Below, one piece after another: positions 1-8,870 of a stretch of 64,000 nt of DNA. The notes under the pieces were generated by a model. That model saw only the letters and a program-made list of their open reading frames with translations, had not been told where the DNA came from and searched no databases. Made by a program: the position numbers and the translations under genes. The stretch covers positions 12,010 through 76,009 of the forward strand of contig JAJYLN010000010.1 in the NCBI GenBank assembly GCA_021787665.1. Reading direction: 5' to 3'. Numbering within the stretch: the first letter of the stretch is position 1; the number at the start of each line of letters is the position of its first letter. This DNA comes from a bacterium (lineage in GTDB: Bacteria > JAMCPX01).

Positions 1-1448
1 CCGGACTCATAGTGTACGAGGTCCGTATCTATGAACCTCTGCGCCGTGGAAAAGTCAGCAACCGCCCGCACGACCGGACAAGAGGACCGACTGTCGGCCA
101 AACAGACCTTCCCCTTCTCGAGGCAGTATTCACCGTACAAGGCCTTTGAGCACACGGCCGCGATGGTCAGGAACAGTATAAACGCCCCGGCGGCAATGGC
201 AACGCGCTGTCTTGTCGAAAGTTTCGTAAAGTAGTCGAGCGGTAACGCATGGCCATGGCTCTGTGCTACGGAAGCGGTGGCTGCCATCAGCAGGACCGCG
301 GATACGGCATTCGAGGGGACGAAAATCCCGAAGTCCACCATATTGTGGAATATCAGATAGAGCGAGGACGTCAGCCCGGCCCACAGCACCGCCTTTCTAA
401 GGCTCGACGATGCCCGTCTCAGGTCCTTCACTATGAGCGTGATCCATGCAACGATGAGCCACAGGAACAGGGCCAGCCCTACGATGCCTGTATCGTCAGC
501 GATCTCAAGGAAGATGTTGTGCGCATGGTTGACGAGGTTCAGGATGTCGGAAGGCCTGAACCTGTGGAACGCATCTTCGTAGGTGCCGATGCCCCAGCCG
601 AACACCGGGTGGAGCAGAAACATCCTGAGGGAACCCAGCCATATGCCGACCCTCTGCGAGGCACTAAGCAGGAACAGACTGCTGAAGATCCTGTGCGAAA
701 AAGTGTAGAGGTTCAAGACGAAGATGCCCAAAGCAATCGCGGCCCCGAACAGTGACAGAGCTGTCTTCCTGCTGTACACGCCGAGCCATGCGCCGGCAAG
801 GAGCGTCACCGAGATCGCCGCTATAAAGGACAGATAGCCGCCCCTGGATACCGAGAGCATGAATCCGGCAAGCAGGACGAACAGGGCACAGAGCCAGAGT
901 ACCCTATCCCTGCGACCCTGGTGGTTGTACGCGGCCATCGCCATCGGGAAGGGCATGAGCATGCCCGCGAGCATGGCCAGGTGATTGTGGTTGACGAGCC
1001 ATCCCGAGAACACGGCCCCCTGCCGTCTGATCAAGGCACTCCGTATCAGAAACACGAGCATCAGCGCCGCGTTCGTATAGACGACCGACTTTATAAGGGA
1101 GAGGCCGTTTTCCCTCTCCCCGTAGCCCGCATACAGGTAGACGAAGAACAACAACACCAGCGATCCCGCGAACAGCGCTTCGAGCGAGTATCTTTGGTTT
1201 GCCGGGCCGAGGAAGATCGTTCGCATGGATAGATAAAAAAGCAGGGCTGCTGCCGGCGCGTACACGGCCGGAACGAGCCGCGGAAACGTGAATACGCCGT
1301 CGTATACCCATACCGTGACGACCAGCGCGGCGAGCGCAGACACGGCAATCACGATCGCGAGCTTATCGATGAGGAATGGGGAACCGTAGTGCAGGGACGT
1401 ACCCAGAACCAGCGCTGCGCTTAATAAAATCAATATCTTCCTTACCAT
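1..1448 (-). CDS. O-antigen ligase (Wzy_C) family membrane protein, 3' end outside window
   Basis: At least 482 codons are open on the minus strand from the ATG at 1448 to the window edge; the stop lies outside. The protein is almost entirely hydrophobic helices with short loops, as in WaaL/Wzy-type ligases and polymerases. The large periplasmic loop and following helix near residue 300 read NLVNHAHNIFLEIADDTG, matching the Wzy_C signature H-x-H-N-x2-L-E. This family joins or transfers undecaprenyl-linked glycans in the inner membrane. The visible C-terminal part, after a last membrane segment, begins a soluble stretch that in relatives often carries TPRs. Divergent from dksA. Whether it is a ligase or a polymerase cannot be told from sequence alone. 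Confidence 0.85.
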   Translation of the reverse strand, partial: MVRKILILLSAALVLGTSLHYGSPFLIDKLAIVIAVSALAALVVTVWVYDGVFTFPRLVPAVYAPAAALLFYLSMRTIFLGPANQRYSLEALFAGSLVLLFFVYLYAGYGERENGLSLIKSVVYTNAALMLVFLIRSALIRRQGAVFSGWLVNHNHLAMLAGMLMPFPMAMAAYNHQGRRDRVLWLCALFVLLAGFMLSVSRGGYLSFIAAISVTLLAGAWLGVYSRKTALSLFGAAIALGIFVLNLYTFSHRIFSSLFLLSASQRVGIWLGSLRMFLLHPVFGWGIGTYEDAFHRFRPSDILNLVNHAHNIFLEIADDTGIVGLALFLWLIVAWITLIVKDLRRASSSLRKAVLWAGLTSSLYLIFHNMVDFGIFVPSNAVSAVLLMAATASVAQSHGHALPLDYFTKLSTRQRVAIAAGAFILFLTIAAVCSKALYGEYCLEKGKVCLADSRSSCPVVRAVADFSTAQRFIDTDLVHYES

Positions 1449-1494
1449 AATTTTTCTTTACAAGGTCCTTTGTTTATAGCATATATTATCCAAT

Positions 1495-1887
1495 ATGGAA
1501 AAAGAGAAACTGAGGGAGTTCAACCGGATCCTGCTGGGTATGAAGCGAAACATACTTGAAGCGTCCGGAAAGCTTTCCGACCATTTCCAGAGTGAGGGAA
1601 ACAAGAACCTGATGCTCTCCGATCCCAATGACAGGGCCTCGCAGGAGACGAACTCGAGCGTGATGCTGAGGCTCGGGGACAGGAACAGGAAGTTGCTGCT
1701 TAAGATAGAGGGGGCCCTGAAGAAGGTCAAGGACGGAACGTACGGACTGTGCGAGGTTTGTGGAGAGGAGATCTCCGAGGAGAGGCTGCGGCTCAGGCCG
1801 GTGACGACCCAGTGCATCAAGTGCAAGACCGAGCTCGAGAGCGAGGAGGACCTCGTACAGAAGAAGCTGAAACGATGGAGGCGATGA
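1495..1887 (+). CDS. dksA: DksA/TraR-type zinc-finger transcription factor
   Basis: 130 aa. An N-terminal coiled coil (residues about 1-75) carries DPNDRA, which fits the DxxDxA tip motif that DksA uses inside the RNA polymerase secondary channel. It is followed by a complete four-cysteine zinc finger, CEVC near residue 84 and CIKC about 20 residues later. It is therefore more likely a true DksA than a TraR fragment, although it is slightly shorter than the E. coli protein. Expected role: ppGpp-dependent control of transcription. There is no Shine-Dalgarno before the ATG, and AT-rich -10-like sequence lies within 15 nt of it, so a leaderless mRNA is possible. Confidence 0.9.
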   Translation: MEKEKLREFNRILLGMKRNILEASGKLSDHFQSEGNKNLMLSDPNDRASQETNSSVMLRLGDRNRKLLLKIEGALKKVKDGTYGLCEVCGEEISEERLRLRPVTTQCIKCKTELESEEDLVQKKLKRWRR

Positions 1888-1935
1888 GCCGATCTCGCCA
1901 CGGCTGTACTATAATGTTGAAAAGAAGGAGGTAGT

Positions 1936-2496
1936 ATGGGAACAGGCGCAATAATCGTGATCGTCCTGATCGTCGCATTGGTTTTCTGGTTTGTGGCGAT
2001 CTACAACAGCTTCGTGAGGATGAACGCGGGCATAGATAACGCCTATAAGCAGATAGATGTCCAATTGAAGAGACGGTATGATCTGATACCGAACCTCGTT
2101 GAGGCTGTGAGAGGGTATATGAAGTTCGAGAAGGAGACCCTCGAAGCCGTTATCAGTGCCCGCTCGAAGGCAATGTCTGCGCAGCCAGGCGCAGAGAAGT
2201 TCGCCGCTGAGGGCGCCCTCTCGGGTGTGCTCGGGAAGCTGATGGCAGTCGCAGAGAATTACCCGGACCTTAAGTCCAACCAGCAGGTTGCTACTTTGAT
2301 GGAAGAGCTGCGCACGACGGAGAACCAGCTCTCCTTTGCCCGGCAGTACTATAACGACAGCGTGATGACCCTGAACACGAAGGTAGGACAGTTCCCTTCG
2401 AACATCATTGCCGGGATGTTCAATTTCAGGGCCAAGACGTACTTCCAGATAGAGGAAGCAGCGCGGGCAACGCCGAAGGTGGACCTGAATCTATAG
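1936..2496 (+). CDS. lemA: LemA family membrane protein
   Basis: 186 aa with one N-terminal membrane helix (residues 4-24) followed by the LemA signature: YNSFVRMNAGIDNAYKQIDV, then a run of basic residues and DLIPNLVEAVRGY, then helical coiled-coil segments to the C-terminus. A good ribosome site (aaggaggt) precedes the ATG. The next gene, an M48 protease, begins at the base after its stop, the common lemA-htpX pairing. LemA proteins have an N-out single-pass topology; their biochemical role is not established, but the pairing suggests membrane quality control. Confidence 0.93.
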   Translation: MGTGAIIVIVLIVALVFWFVAIYNSFVRMNAGIDNAYKQIDVQLKRRYDLIPNLVEAVRGYMKFEKETLEAVISARSKAMSAQPGAEKFAAEGALSGVLGKLMAVAENYPDLKSNQQVATLMEELRTTENQLSFARQYYNDSVMTLNTKVGQFPSNIIAGMFNFRAKTYFQIEEAARATPKVDLNL

Positions 2497-3474
2497 ATGG
2501 ATTTCTTTGAGGAACAAAGGAAAAACAGAAGGACCACGGTCCTCCTCATTGCCTTTTTTATCACCATAGATCTGCTCATGGGTTACTTTATCGACCACGA
2601 GTATCTGGGGTTCAATATAAGGACGGGGCCGTTCCCCTTCGCCACGGCCGCTGCCCTCGTGATAGCAGTAAGCTGGTCGCTCATATCCTACTACAAAGGG
2701 AGTGGCATCGTGCTCGCGTCCGTTAACGCCGTGCCCGTTGACCCGGAGCACGAGGACGAGAAGACGAGGGTCCTCATGGACGTCGTGAGGGAGATGAGCA
2801 TAGCATCGGGCAACCGTATGCCCATCGTCTATGTGATACCGAGCGAGCAGCCAAACGCATTCGCGACGGGCAGGGATCCGGAGCACGCGAGCATAGCAGT
2901 GACGCAAGGCCTGCTCGATACGATGGACAGGGCGGAGTTGCAGGCCGTGATCGCGCACGAGATGGGGCATATCAAAAGTCACGACATGCAGACGATGACC
3001 GTCATCGCCGTGTTGCTGGGATTCATCGTGCTGATAAGCGATTGGCTCTGGCGCACCGCGCTGTACGCGCCGAGGAAGCGTGGAAGCAAGGACAACGACT
3101 TTCAGGGGACGATTATCCTTATGGTCGTGGCCTTCGCACTCGTGGTGGTCGCACCCATGGCCGGACAGATCATAGCGATGACCGTGTCCCGGGAACGCGA
3201 GTATGCTGCGGACGCCGCGTCCGTGGAGTTTACGAGAAACCCGCTGGCGCTTGCATCGGCCCTCGAAAAGATCAAAAAGAACTTCGTCCCTATGAGGAAT
3301 GCGACGCGGGGAACCGCTCATATGTTCATCATGGACCCGCTGGTCAAGACAATGGGAAACAAGGAGGGTTTCTTTGCGGACCTGTTCGCAACACACCCCC
3401 CTATTGACAAGCGCATAGCGCGGCTTAAATTTTCAGGGCACGTCGTGAGCGTAGAGGGGTACGGCCGGCGGTGA
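2497..3474 (+). CDS. htpX: M48 family (HtpX-like) membrane zinc metalloprotease
   Basis: 325 aa. Hydrophobic helices at about residues 15-33 and 45-65 precede the catalytic zinc motif HEMGH (VIAHEMGHIKSHD, near residue 154). Two further membrane helices follow (about 170-190 and 205-230), then EREYAADAASVEF, which supplies the third zinc ligand Glu typical of M48. HtpX-type enzymes cleave misfolded inner-membrane proteins on the cytoplasmic side. It starts directly after the lemA stop and is almost certainly co-transcribed and possibly translationally coupled. All catalytic residues are present. Confidence 0.93.
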   Translation: MDFFEEQRKNRRTTVLLIAFFITIDLLMGYFIDHEYLGFNIRTGPFPFATAAALVIAVSWSLISYYKGSGIVLASVNAVPVDPEHEDEKTRVLMDVVREMSIASGNRMPIVYVIPSEQPNAFATGRDPEHASIAVTQGLLDTMDRAELQAVIAHEMGHIKSHDMQTMTVIAVLLGFIVLISDWLWRTALYAPRKRGSKDNDFQGTIILMVVAFALVVVAPMAGQIIAMTVSREREYAADAASVEFTRNPLALASALEKIKKNFVPMRNATRGTAHMFIMDPLVKTMGNKEGFFADLFATHPPIDKRIARLKFSGHVVSVEGYGRR

Positions 3475-3528
3475 GTAACCCGAAGACGGGTAGGCGCCGT
3501 GACCGGAGACCCCGCGGCGGTTGACTTG

Positions 3529-3557
3529 TTGCGAATTCTATGGAACTGTTTTACTAT
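3529..3557 (+). promoter_or_regulatory. Predicted sigma70-type promoter of the parvulin-helicase operon
   Basis: TTGCGA (3529-3534) and TACTAT (3552-3557) are separated by 17 bp. Transcription would start about 15 nt before the aaaggaggc ribosome site of the parvulin gene. By eye only. Confidence 0.45.
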
Positions 3558-3578
3558 TAACACACTAAAGGAGGCTAC

Positions 3579-4643
3579 ATGTCTGATACAGAAACGAACA
3601 ATGAGACTAAGAACCAGGAGCAAGGCCCTCAGCCGAAGGATCGGACGACCTTTATCGTCCTGTCGAGCGTGCTGCTTGTCGTCGTGGTGGTTGCGGGCGT
3701 GCTGCTGTGGAAGACCAATATACTGAAAACGGGGCCAAAGCCTCTCGCACTCATCAGCGGGACCGGGCCTGCCATCATCATAGGCAATAAGACCATTTCC
3801 AAGGCAGAGCTGAACAGACAGATCAATCTTCAGGTCGCCCTGCTCAAGCAGTTCTTCGCCACACAGGGGAAACCCTTCGATCCCTACAGCAAGGCGAACG
3901 CCCGGATAATTGACCAATTGAAGCAGAACGTGATCCAGGGGCTTGTGACCTTGACCCTGCTCGTAGACTATGCAAAGCAGAAGGGCATTACCGTAAGTGA
4001 TGCGGAGGTAAACGCCACGCTCTCTGGACTCGAACAGAGGTTCGGCAAAGACAAATTCTCTGCCGTACTGAAAGAGTCAGGGATGACCATGGACGAGATC
4101 AAGCAGCAGATCAAGGCCCAGCTCATAGCGAAGGACATATTTACCGGTCTGGAGAAGGCGGTGAAGGTTACCGACGCGGATGAGAAGGCGTTCTACAACC
4201 AGCACAAGGACCAGTTCAATGTGCCCGAGGAGGTCAACGCGCGGCACATACTGGTCAAGACAAGGGCAGAGGCGGAAAAGATCGAGGGGCAGCTCAAGGC
4301 GGGCAAGTCCTTTACCGAGCTTGCGATGAAGGACTCCATTGACAAGGCAAGCGCTACGAAGGGTGGAGAGCTCGGATTCTTCAGCGCGAAACAGATGGTG
4401 CCGGCGTTCTCGAAAGCGGCGTTCGCCCTCAAAAGGCCGGGACAGATCAGCCCTATTGTCCAGACGCAGTACGGCTTCCACATCATCCAGCTCATTGCGA
4501 GAAAGCCAGGCAAGGTCATGACCTTCGCCCAGATCAAGCCGCAGCTCCAGCAGATCCTCCTCCAGCAGAATACCAAGGGCAGCTTCGAGAAGCTGATCAA
4601 CGACCTGAAGGCGAAAACGAAGATTGACATTAAAGTCCAATGA
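3579..4643 (+). CDS. SurA/PrsA-like parvulin peptidyl-prolyl isomerase, membrane anchored
   Basis: 354 aa. A charged cytoplasmic N-terminus (about 22 residues) is followed by one membrane helix (about 24-46), so the rest faces the periplasm. Residues about 60-190 resemble the SurA N-terminal chaperone region; residues about 205-310 form a PpiC rotamase domain with EEVNARHILVKT, GGELGFF and TQYGFHIIQL. It probably helps periplasmic or outer-membrane proteins fold. A strong ribosome site (aaaggaggc) precedes the ATG. The helicase gene downstream starts within or just beyond its stop codon. Confidence 0.9.
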   Translation: MSDTETNNETKNQEQGPQPKDRTTFIVLSSVLLVVVVVAGVLLWKTNILKTGPKPLALISGTGPAIIIGNKTISKAELNRQINLQVALLKQFFATQGKPFDPYSKANARIIDQLKQNVIQGLVTLTLLVDYAKQKGITVSDAEVNATLSGLEQRFGKDKFSAVLKESGMTMDEIKQQIKAQLIAKDIFTGLEKAVKVTDADEKAFYNQHKDQFNVPEEVNARHILVKTRAEAEKIEGQLKAGKSFTELAMKDSIDKASATKGGELGFFSAKQMVPAFSKAAFALKRPGQISPIVQTQYGFHIIQLIARKPGKVMTFAQIKPQLQQILLQQNTKGSFEKLINDLKAKTKIDIKVQ

Positions 4644-4644
4644 T

Positions 4645-6639
4645 GTGTACAGAGAATATCTTTCCAAAGAACCTCTCAACGATCGCGGCGTAGAGTTTGA
4701 AAAAGAGCTCAACGAGGAGCAGCTTCGGGTAGTCTTCTCGGAAGGCGGCCCGTGCCTCGTCATAGCGGGCGCTGGCAGCGGCAAGACCAGGACCCTCGTT
4801 TACAGGGTAGCAAAGCTCGTGCAGGACGGCGTTCCGCCGTCCGGCATCCTGCTGGTCACTTTCACGAACAAGGCGGCGCGGGAAATGCTCTCCCGGGTTG
4901 AGAGACTTCTGTCCATCGACGAGACGGGCGCGTGGGGCGGGACGTTCCATCATATCGCGAACCTCATCCTGCGCAGGCACATAGGACTCCTTGGATTCAG
5001 GAACAACTACACGATCCTTGACGAGGAGGACCGTGGGGATCTCGTCTCTATGGCGATCACGGAGTTCAGCCTGAACGAGAACAGGCGGTTCCCCAAGCCG
5101 GCCACGGTCTCCGCTATACTCAGCCTCGCTGCCAACCTCTCGGTAGGTATCGACCGAATTGTTGCTGACAGGTTCCCGTTCATGGCAGACCTGATCGACG
5201 ACCTTATGCTGATACACGAGCATATCACGGAAAGGAAGCTCAAGCTCAATGCGCTCGACTTCGACGACCTGCTCCTGTTTCTGAAGCGGCTCCTCGTCGA
5301 GCATGACGATGTGCGGACGCACTACGTGCAGCTCTTCAGACATATCCTTGTGGACGAGTATCAGGACACGAGTAAGCTGCAGGCGGACGTCGTAGATATT
5401 CTGGTAGGCGGGCAGAGGAACATCATGGTCGTTGGCGATGATGCACAGAGCATCTACGCGTTCCGTGGCGCCAACTACGAGAATATACTCGGATTCACCG
5501 ACCGGTACCCGGACGCGGCCGTGTACAAGCTCCAGACCAACTACAGGAGCACCCAATCGATACTCGATCTCGCGAACGTGAGCATCATGAGGAACAAGAA
5601 GCAGTACCTGAAGCAACTGACGGCAACGCGGGGGACCGGAGACCTGCCCGTCATCGTACGGTGTGCCAGCACCGAGGAGCAGGCGGGCTTTATCGCAAAG
5701 CACATACTCTCCGCGGACGCTGGCCTGGACGAGATCGCCGTGCTCTACAGGTCCCACTATCATTCGATGGAGATACAGATGGAGCTGACGCGGCGCGGCA
5801 TCCCGTACGAGGTGAGATCCGGCGTGAGATTCTTCGAGCAGGCGCACATCAAAGACATCCTCAGCTTCCTGAGGTTCGTAAACAACCCCAAGGACGAGCT
5901 CGCCTTCAAGAGGGCCCTGAAGCTGTACCCGGGCATAGGCATGAAGACGGCCGCATCTCTGTGGAGCGCCTTTACCATGCAGGAGTATCGCATTCCCTCT
6001 CTCGGTGCGGACGGGATCGTTCAGGAGCTGTCTTCCAGGGCGAAAAAAACCTTCCGCGACTTCTATGGCCTCCTATTCCTGCTGGCTGAGACGGGCGCGG
6101 ACGTCGGGTCAAAGCTGCCCTCCGATATGCTGATGATGATCCTGAAGTCGGAGTACGAGGAGTATATGAAGTTCACGTACACGAACTTCGAGTCCAGACT
6201 CGAGGACATAAAGCAGTTGATAAACTATTCGACGAGGTTCAAGACCTTGACGGAGTTTCTGAGTGAGATGGCGCTCGTGGCGGTCACGGTATCTCCCGGT
6301 ACCGGGGAGAGCGAAAAGGAGCGCGTTGTCCTCTCGAGCATCCATCAGGCAAAGGGCCTGGAGTGGAAGATCGTTTTTGTCCCCTGGCTTGTTGACGGGA
6401 AGTTTCCCGTCATCAGGAGCGGCAGGAACGATCCGAGCGACGCTACGCCTGATATAGACAGCGACGCGATAGAAGAAGAAAGGAGGCTGTTTTATGTGGC
6501 TGCTACCAGGGCGAAGGACCGGCTCTACCTGTCCTATCAGGGATGGCTGCCGGATAAGGGAAGCTACCGGAATGCCCTGATAAAACCTTCGAGGTTCTTA
6601 CGGGAGTTGCCTTCCTATGCCTACGAAACACAGGAATAA
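4645..6639 (+). CDS. UvrD/Rep/PcrA-family superfamily 1 DNA helicase
   Basis: About 664 aa, all SF1A motifs present: Walker A AGAGSGKT, motif Ia TFTNKAAREM, motif II DEYQD, motif III GDDAQSIYAFRGA, motif IV NYRST, motif V HQAKGLEW and motif VI YVAATRAKDRLYLS. It should be a 3'-5' ATP-dependent helicase for repair or replication restart. It is shorter than UvrD (about 720 aa) at the C-terminus. Start codon uncertain: a TTG at 4624 would overlap the parvulin gene by 20 nt, whereas the GTG at 4645 sits just after that gene's stop and is chosen here. The family is clear; UvrD versus Rep versus PcrA is not. Confidence 0.9.
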   Translation: MYREYLSKEPLNDRGVEFEKELNEEQLRVVFSEGGPCLVIAGAGSGKTRTLVYRVAKLVQDGVPPSGILLVTFTNKAAREMLSRVERLLSIDETGAWGGTFHHIANLILRRHIGLLGFRNNYTILDEEDRGDLVSMAITEFSLNENRRFPKPATVSAILSLAANLSVGIDRIVADRFPFMADLIDDLMLIHEHITERKLKLNALDFDDLLLFLKRLLVEHDDVRTHYVQLFRHILVDEYQDTSKLQADVVDILVGGQRNIMVVGDDAQSIYAFRGANYENILGFTDRYPDAAVYKLQTNYRSTQSILDLANVSIMRNKKQYLKQLTATRGTGDLPVIVRCASTEEQAGFIAKHILSADAGLDEIAVLYRSHYHSMEIQMELTRRGIPYEVRSGVRFFEQAHIKDILSFLRFVNNPKDELAFKRALKLYPGIGMKTAASLWSAFTMQEYRIPSLGADGIVQELSSRAKKTFRDFYGLLFLLAETGADVGSKLPSDMLMMILKSEYEEYMKFTYTNFESRLEDIKQLINYSTRFKTLTEFLSEMALVAVTVSPGTGESEKERVVLSSIHQAKGLEWKIVFVPWLVDGKFPVIRSGRNDPSDATPDIDSDAIEEERRLFYVAATRAKDRLYLSYQGWLPDKGSYRNALIKPSRFLRELPSYAYETQE

Positions 6640-6643
6640 AGAC

Positions 6644-6949
6644 ATGTTCAGGATCATAAAGTACATCATCCTCCTCCTGCTCGTGATTGCGCTCATCTAT
6701 TTCCTCAGGGTGAGCTTTCGGAACAACTCGATGGAGATAAAGCTGAAGAACCCCGGGAAGATCGAGGATCTGAAGCAGCGAACGATCAAGTTAAAAAACG
6801 AGTTTGACCTGTTCAAAAAGGAAGGGGAACAAGAGACGGAAACAGCACGTGAAAGGCGTCAGGCCCCGTTTGCCGGCGCCAAGGAAAGAAGCAGGCACGG
6901 GATGGACAAAGAGGAGCTCGACAAGTTCATACGGGAGCATTCGAACTGA
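6644..6949 (+). CDS. Small single-pass membrane protein, unknown function
   Basis: About 101 aa from the ATG at 6644; an alternative ATG at 6617 would overlap the helicase by 23 nt. One membrane helix lies at residues 3-20, followed by a charged, probably coiled-coil stretch (KLKNPGKIEDLKQRTIKLKN) and a Lys/Arg/Glu-rich tail. I recognise no family. Its position right after the helicase suggests co-transcription. Coding is supported by the clean membrane helix and operon spacing, not by homology. Confidence 0.55.
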   Translation: MFRIIKYIILLLLVIALIYFLRVSFRNNSMEIKLKNPGKIEDLKQRTIKLKNEFDLFKKEGEQETETARERRQAPFAGAKERSRHGMDKEELDKFIREHSN

Positions 6950-7025
6950 GCGTATCGTGCGCGGGTTCGATTCCCTCCGATTCGTTTGACTGTTGTTTCC
7001 GCGATGTGTTACCCACAGAATTACT

Positions 7026-7241
7026 TTGTTAGGGTTTAATCTCCAAAAGGTGGCGACGGTATTCGCCCTGAGTATTGAGGCGGGACTGTCTGTGGTGGTA
7101 GGCATCTTCATTGGGTATTATGCGGACAGGTACTTCCACACGACACCGTGGCTCATGCTTGCCTGTACCGGTCTCGGCTTTGTGGCAAGTATCATGAGGC
7201 TGCTGGAGATAAGCAAGCGTATAGGATCGGATAAAAAATGA
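7026..7241 (+). CDS. atpZ: AtpZ/AtpI-type ATP synthase-associated small membrane protein
   Basis: About 71 aa. Two membrane helices flank the typical AtpZ sequence: GLSVVVGIFIGYYADRYF, then TPWLMLACTGLGFVASIMRL. Family members accompany F-type ATP synthases and may aid c-ring assembly or Mg2+ handling. The start is unresolved: in-frame TTG at 6993, TTG at 7026 and GTG at 7050 all lack a good ribosome site; 7026 gives the usual family length. It overlaps the next gene, atpI, by 4 nt (ATGA). Confidence 0.75.
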   Translation: MLGFNLQKVATVFALSIEAGLSVVVGIFIGYYADRYFHTTPWLMLACTGLGFVASIMRLLEISKRIGSDKK

Positions 7242-7600
7242 ATCGCAAGGTATACAGGGTATGGACCGTTGCTGCGGCTCTGATCTTCTTTGCGGGGATT
7301 CTGCTGTTTGCGGCACACGGGGCCGATATCGTGTCATTCGTGGCAGGTGCCGGCATAGCGGCCGCGAACGTGCTGCTGCTCGGCAAGGGCGTGGCGGCGC
7401 TGTTCGGTTACACCGGGAAAAAAGCAGTCTACCTGTTTCTCCTGGTACTAAAATATGCATTTTTGTTGACAACACTTTATATAGCAATGGTAATAGTCAA
7501 GGTGAACCCTGTACCGTTTGTGTCTGGCATAACGGTACTGCCGCTGAGCAGCATGGCGATGGCGGTTTTTATGATGGTAAGGAGAGATGACGATGCATGA
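7238..7600 (+). CDS. atpI: ATP synthase subunit I family protein
   Basis: 120 aa with four predicted membrane helices and the short charged C-terminus (RRDDDA) seen in ATP-synt_I proteins. Located between atpZ and atpB, overlapping the first by 4 nt and the second by 14 nt, the conserved place for this subunit. Subunit I is not part of the catalytic complex; it assists assembly of the c-ring in several bacteria. Identification rests on topology, length and context more than on sequence motifs, because this family is poorly conserved. Confidence 0.75.
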   Translation: MNRKVYRVWTVAAALIFFAGILLFAAHGADIVSFVAGAGIAAANVLLLGKGVAALFGYTGKKAVYLFLLVLKYAFLLTTLYIAMVIVKVNPVPFVSGITVLPLSSMAMAVFMMVRRDDDA

Positions 7601-8294
7601 GCAATTGACATGGTTTAGCTTTATACCCGGATTACGGGACGTACCCAGCTACATGATAACATACCCTTTGACGGGCATGGTGCTGATTGTTTGCGCTCTG
7701 CTTGTCTCCAGGACGCTAAGGCGCAGGAACTACCCGGAAGTGCCTGATGAAGGGTTGACACTATCCTCGCTGTTCGATAGCATCTACGAGGCATTGTACA
7801 ACTTTACTGCCTCGGTCATTCCGGATGAGCCGGAGAGATACCTGCCCTTGATCGGTACCCTGTTTATACTGATATTTTTCTCAAACCTATGGGGCGTAAT
7901 ACCGGGGATGGCCCCTCCTACGGACAAGCTCGACACCAATGTTGCCATGGCGTTAACGGTATTTATGGCCTATAACTACTACGGGTTCAGGTCGCACGGG
8001 ATAAAGTATTTGAAGCATTTTATGGGGCCCATATGGTGGCTTGCACCTATCATGGTGGTCGTGGAGCTTATCAGCAATGCGGTCAGACCCGTATCTCTTT
8101 CCCTCAGGCTTTTCGGGAACATGCTCGGCGACCATACGGTACTTGGCATCTTCTCACACCTGCTCCCGATAATTGTTCCCATATTTTTTATGGCGCTCGG
8201 CATATTCGTGTCTTTTATTCAGGCTCTGATATTTTCGATACTAAGTGCAATTTACATCGCACTTGCAGTGGCACACGAAGAAGAAGAACATTAA
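7587..8294 (+). CDS. atpB: F0F1 ATP synthase subunit a
   Basis: 235 aa, five to six membrane helices. The signature around the essential stator arginine, [14 protein letters not shown] (about residues 168-181), is intact, as is the C-terminal helix with [20 protein letters not shown]. Subunit a carries the two ion half-channels and faces the c-ring. An ATG at 7587, inside the end of atpI, starts the gene; a second ATG two codons later is also possible. Co-transcribed with atpE, which follows after 20 nt with a strong ribosome site. Confidence 0.97.
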   Translation: MTMHEQLTWFSFIPGLRDVPSYMITYPLTGMVLIVCALLVSRTLRRRNYPEVPDEGLTLSSLFDSIYEALYNFTASVIPDEPERYLPLIGTLFILIFFSNLWGVIPGMAPPTDKLDTNVAMALTVFMAYNYYGFRSHGIKYLKHFMGPIWWLAPIMVVVELISNAVRPVSLSLRLFGNMLGDHTVLGIFSHLLPIIVPIFFMALGIFVSFIQALIFSILSAIYIALAVAHEEEEH

Positions 8295-8314
8295 CTATAA
8301 AAGGAGGATTGAGG

Positions 8315-8644
8315 ATGGTGAGAAAGTTTTTGAGTATGGCTGCATCAACGATACTGCTGGTGCTGACAGCAATCCCTGCTTTCGCTGAGGCTACACCTGC
8401 CCAGGCACAGGGAACGGACGTTAAAGGGTGGCTCGCTATTGCGGCTGGCATAGGTATAGGCATAGCCGCGTTCGGCGGAGCACTCGGTCAGGGCAGGGCG
8501 ATCGCTGCTGCACTCGATGGGATAGCGAGAAACCCCGGGGCATCAGGTAAGATTGTGACGCCAATGATTATCGGTCTTGCCCTTGTAGAGTCCCTCGTTA
8601 TCTACGCCTTTGTCATAGCATTCTTGCTTCAAGGGAAGATATAG
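8315..8644 (+). CDS. atpE: F0F1 ATP synthase subunit c with signal-like N-terminus
   Basis: 109 aa, longer than the usual 75-90. The extra N-terminus (residues 1-25, ending AIPAFAEA) looks like a cleavable signal peptide. Two hairpin helices follow: helix 1 with [10 protein letters not shown] (Gln59), the polar loop ARNPGASGK, and helix 2 with ALVESLVIY carrying the ion-binding Glu92. Gln59, Glu92, Ser93 and Tyr97 have the same spacing as the Na+-site residues of Ilyobacter tartaricus (Gln32, Glu65, Ser66, Tyr70). The ATG at 8315 is preceded by aaggagg; upstream in-frame codons lie inside atpB and are not used. Confidence 0.95.
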   Translation: MVRKFLSMAASTILLVLTAIPAFAEATPAQAQGTDVKGWLAIAAGIGIGIAAFGGALGQGRAIAAALDGIARNPGASGKIVTPMIIGLALVESLVIYAFVIAFLLQGKI

Positions 8645-8650
8645 TTGCAG

Positions 8651-8690
8651 GGGCGGGCGAAGGATTGCTGGGTGCCCGCCCTTTCCTTTT
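8651..8690 (+). terminator. Rho-independent terminator after atpE
   Basis: A perfect 8-bp stem GGGCGGGC (8651-8658) with GCCCGCCC (8674-8681), followed by tttccttttacctttt. It begins 7 nt after the atpE stop and closes the F0 operon, so the F1 genes are not immediately downstream. Confidence 0.85.
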
Positions 8691-8870
8691 ACCTTTTTAA
8701 CCAATAATGAGTCATCCTTTAATGATAAGGTTGGGTGAAAATGCGCACTATCTGTAGGCCTGTGGGTTAAAACACCCATACTGCCACCTTGGCACACGCC
8801 GTGGCCCTGATGTGTCACCGCGGTAACCTGGCATGATTCCTGATTAATTAATTATCTAAGGACATAAAAC

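Noticed and set aside
6957-6990. tRNA-like T-arm sequence gggttcgattccc between the small membrane protein gene and atpZ
   Set aside because: No matching acceptor, D or anticodon arm upstream; the sequence before it is the end of the small membrane protein gene, and the T-stem has a mismatch. Chance likeness.
6993-7049. N-terminal extension of AtpZ from the TTG at 6993
   Set aside because: No ribosome site, and the extra residues (FPRCVTHRI) do not look like the family; a TTGACT promoter-like sequence overlaps this start.
8033-8314. Extended atpE frame beginning inside atpB
   Set aside because: The ATG at 8315 has aaggagg and begins a signal-like peptide; upstream codons are out-of-frame atpB.
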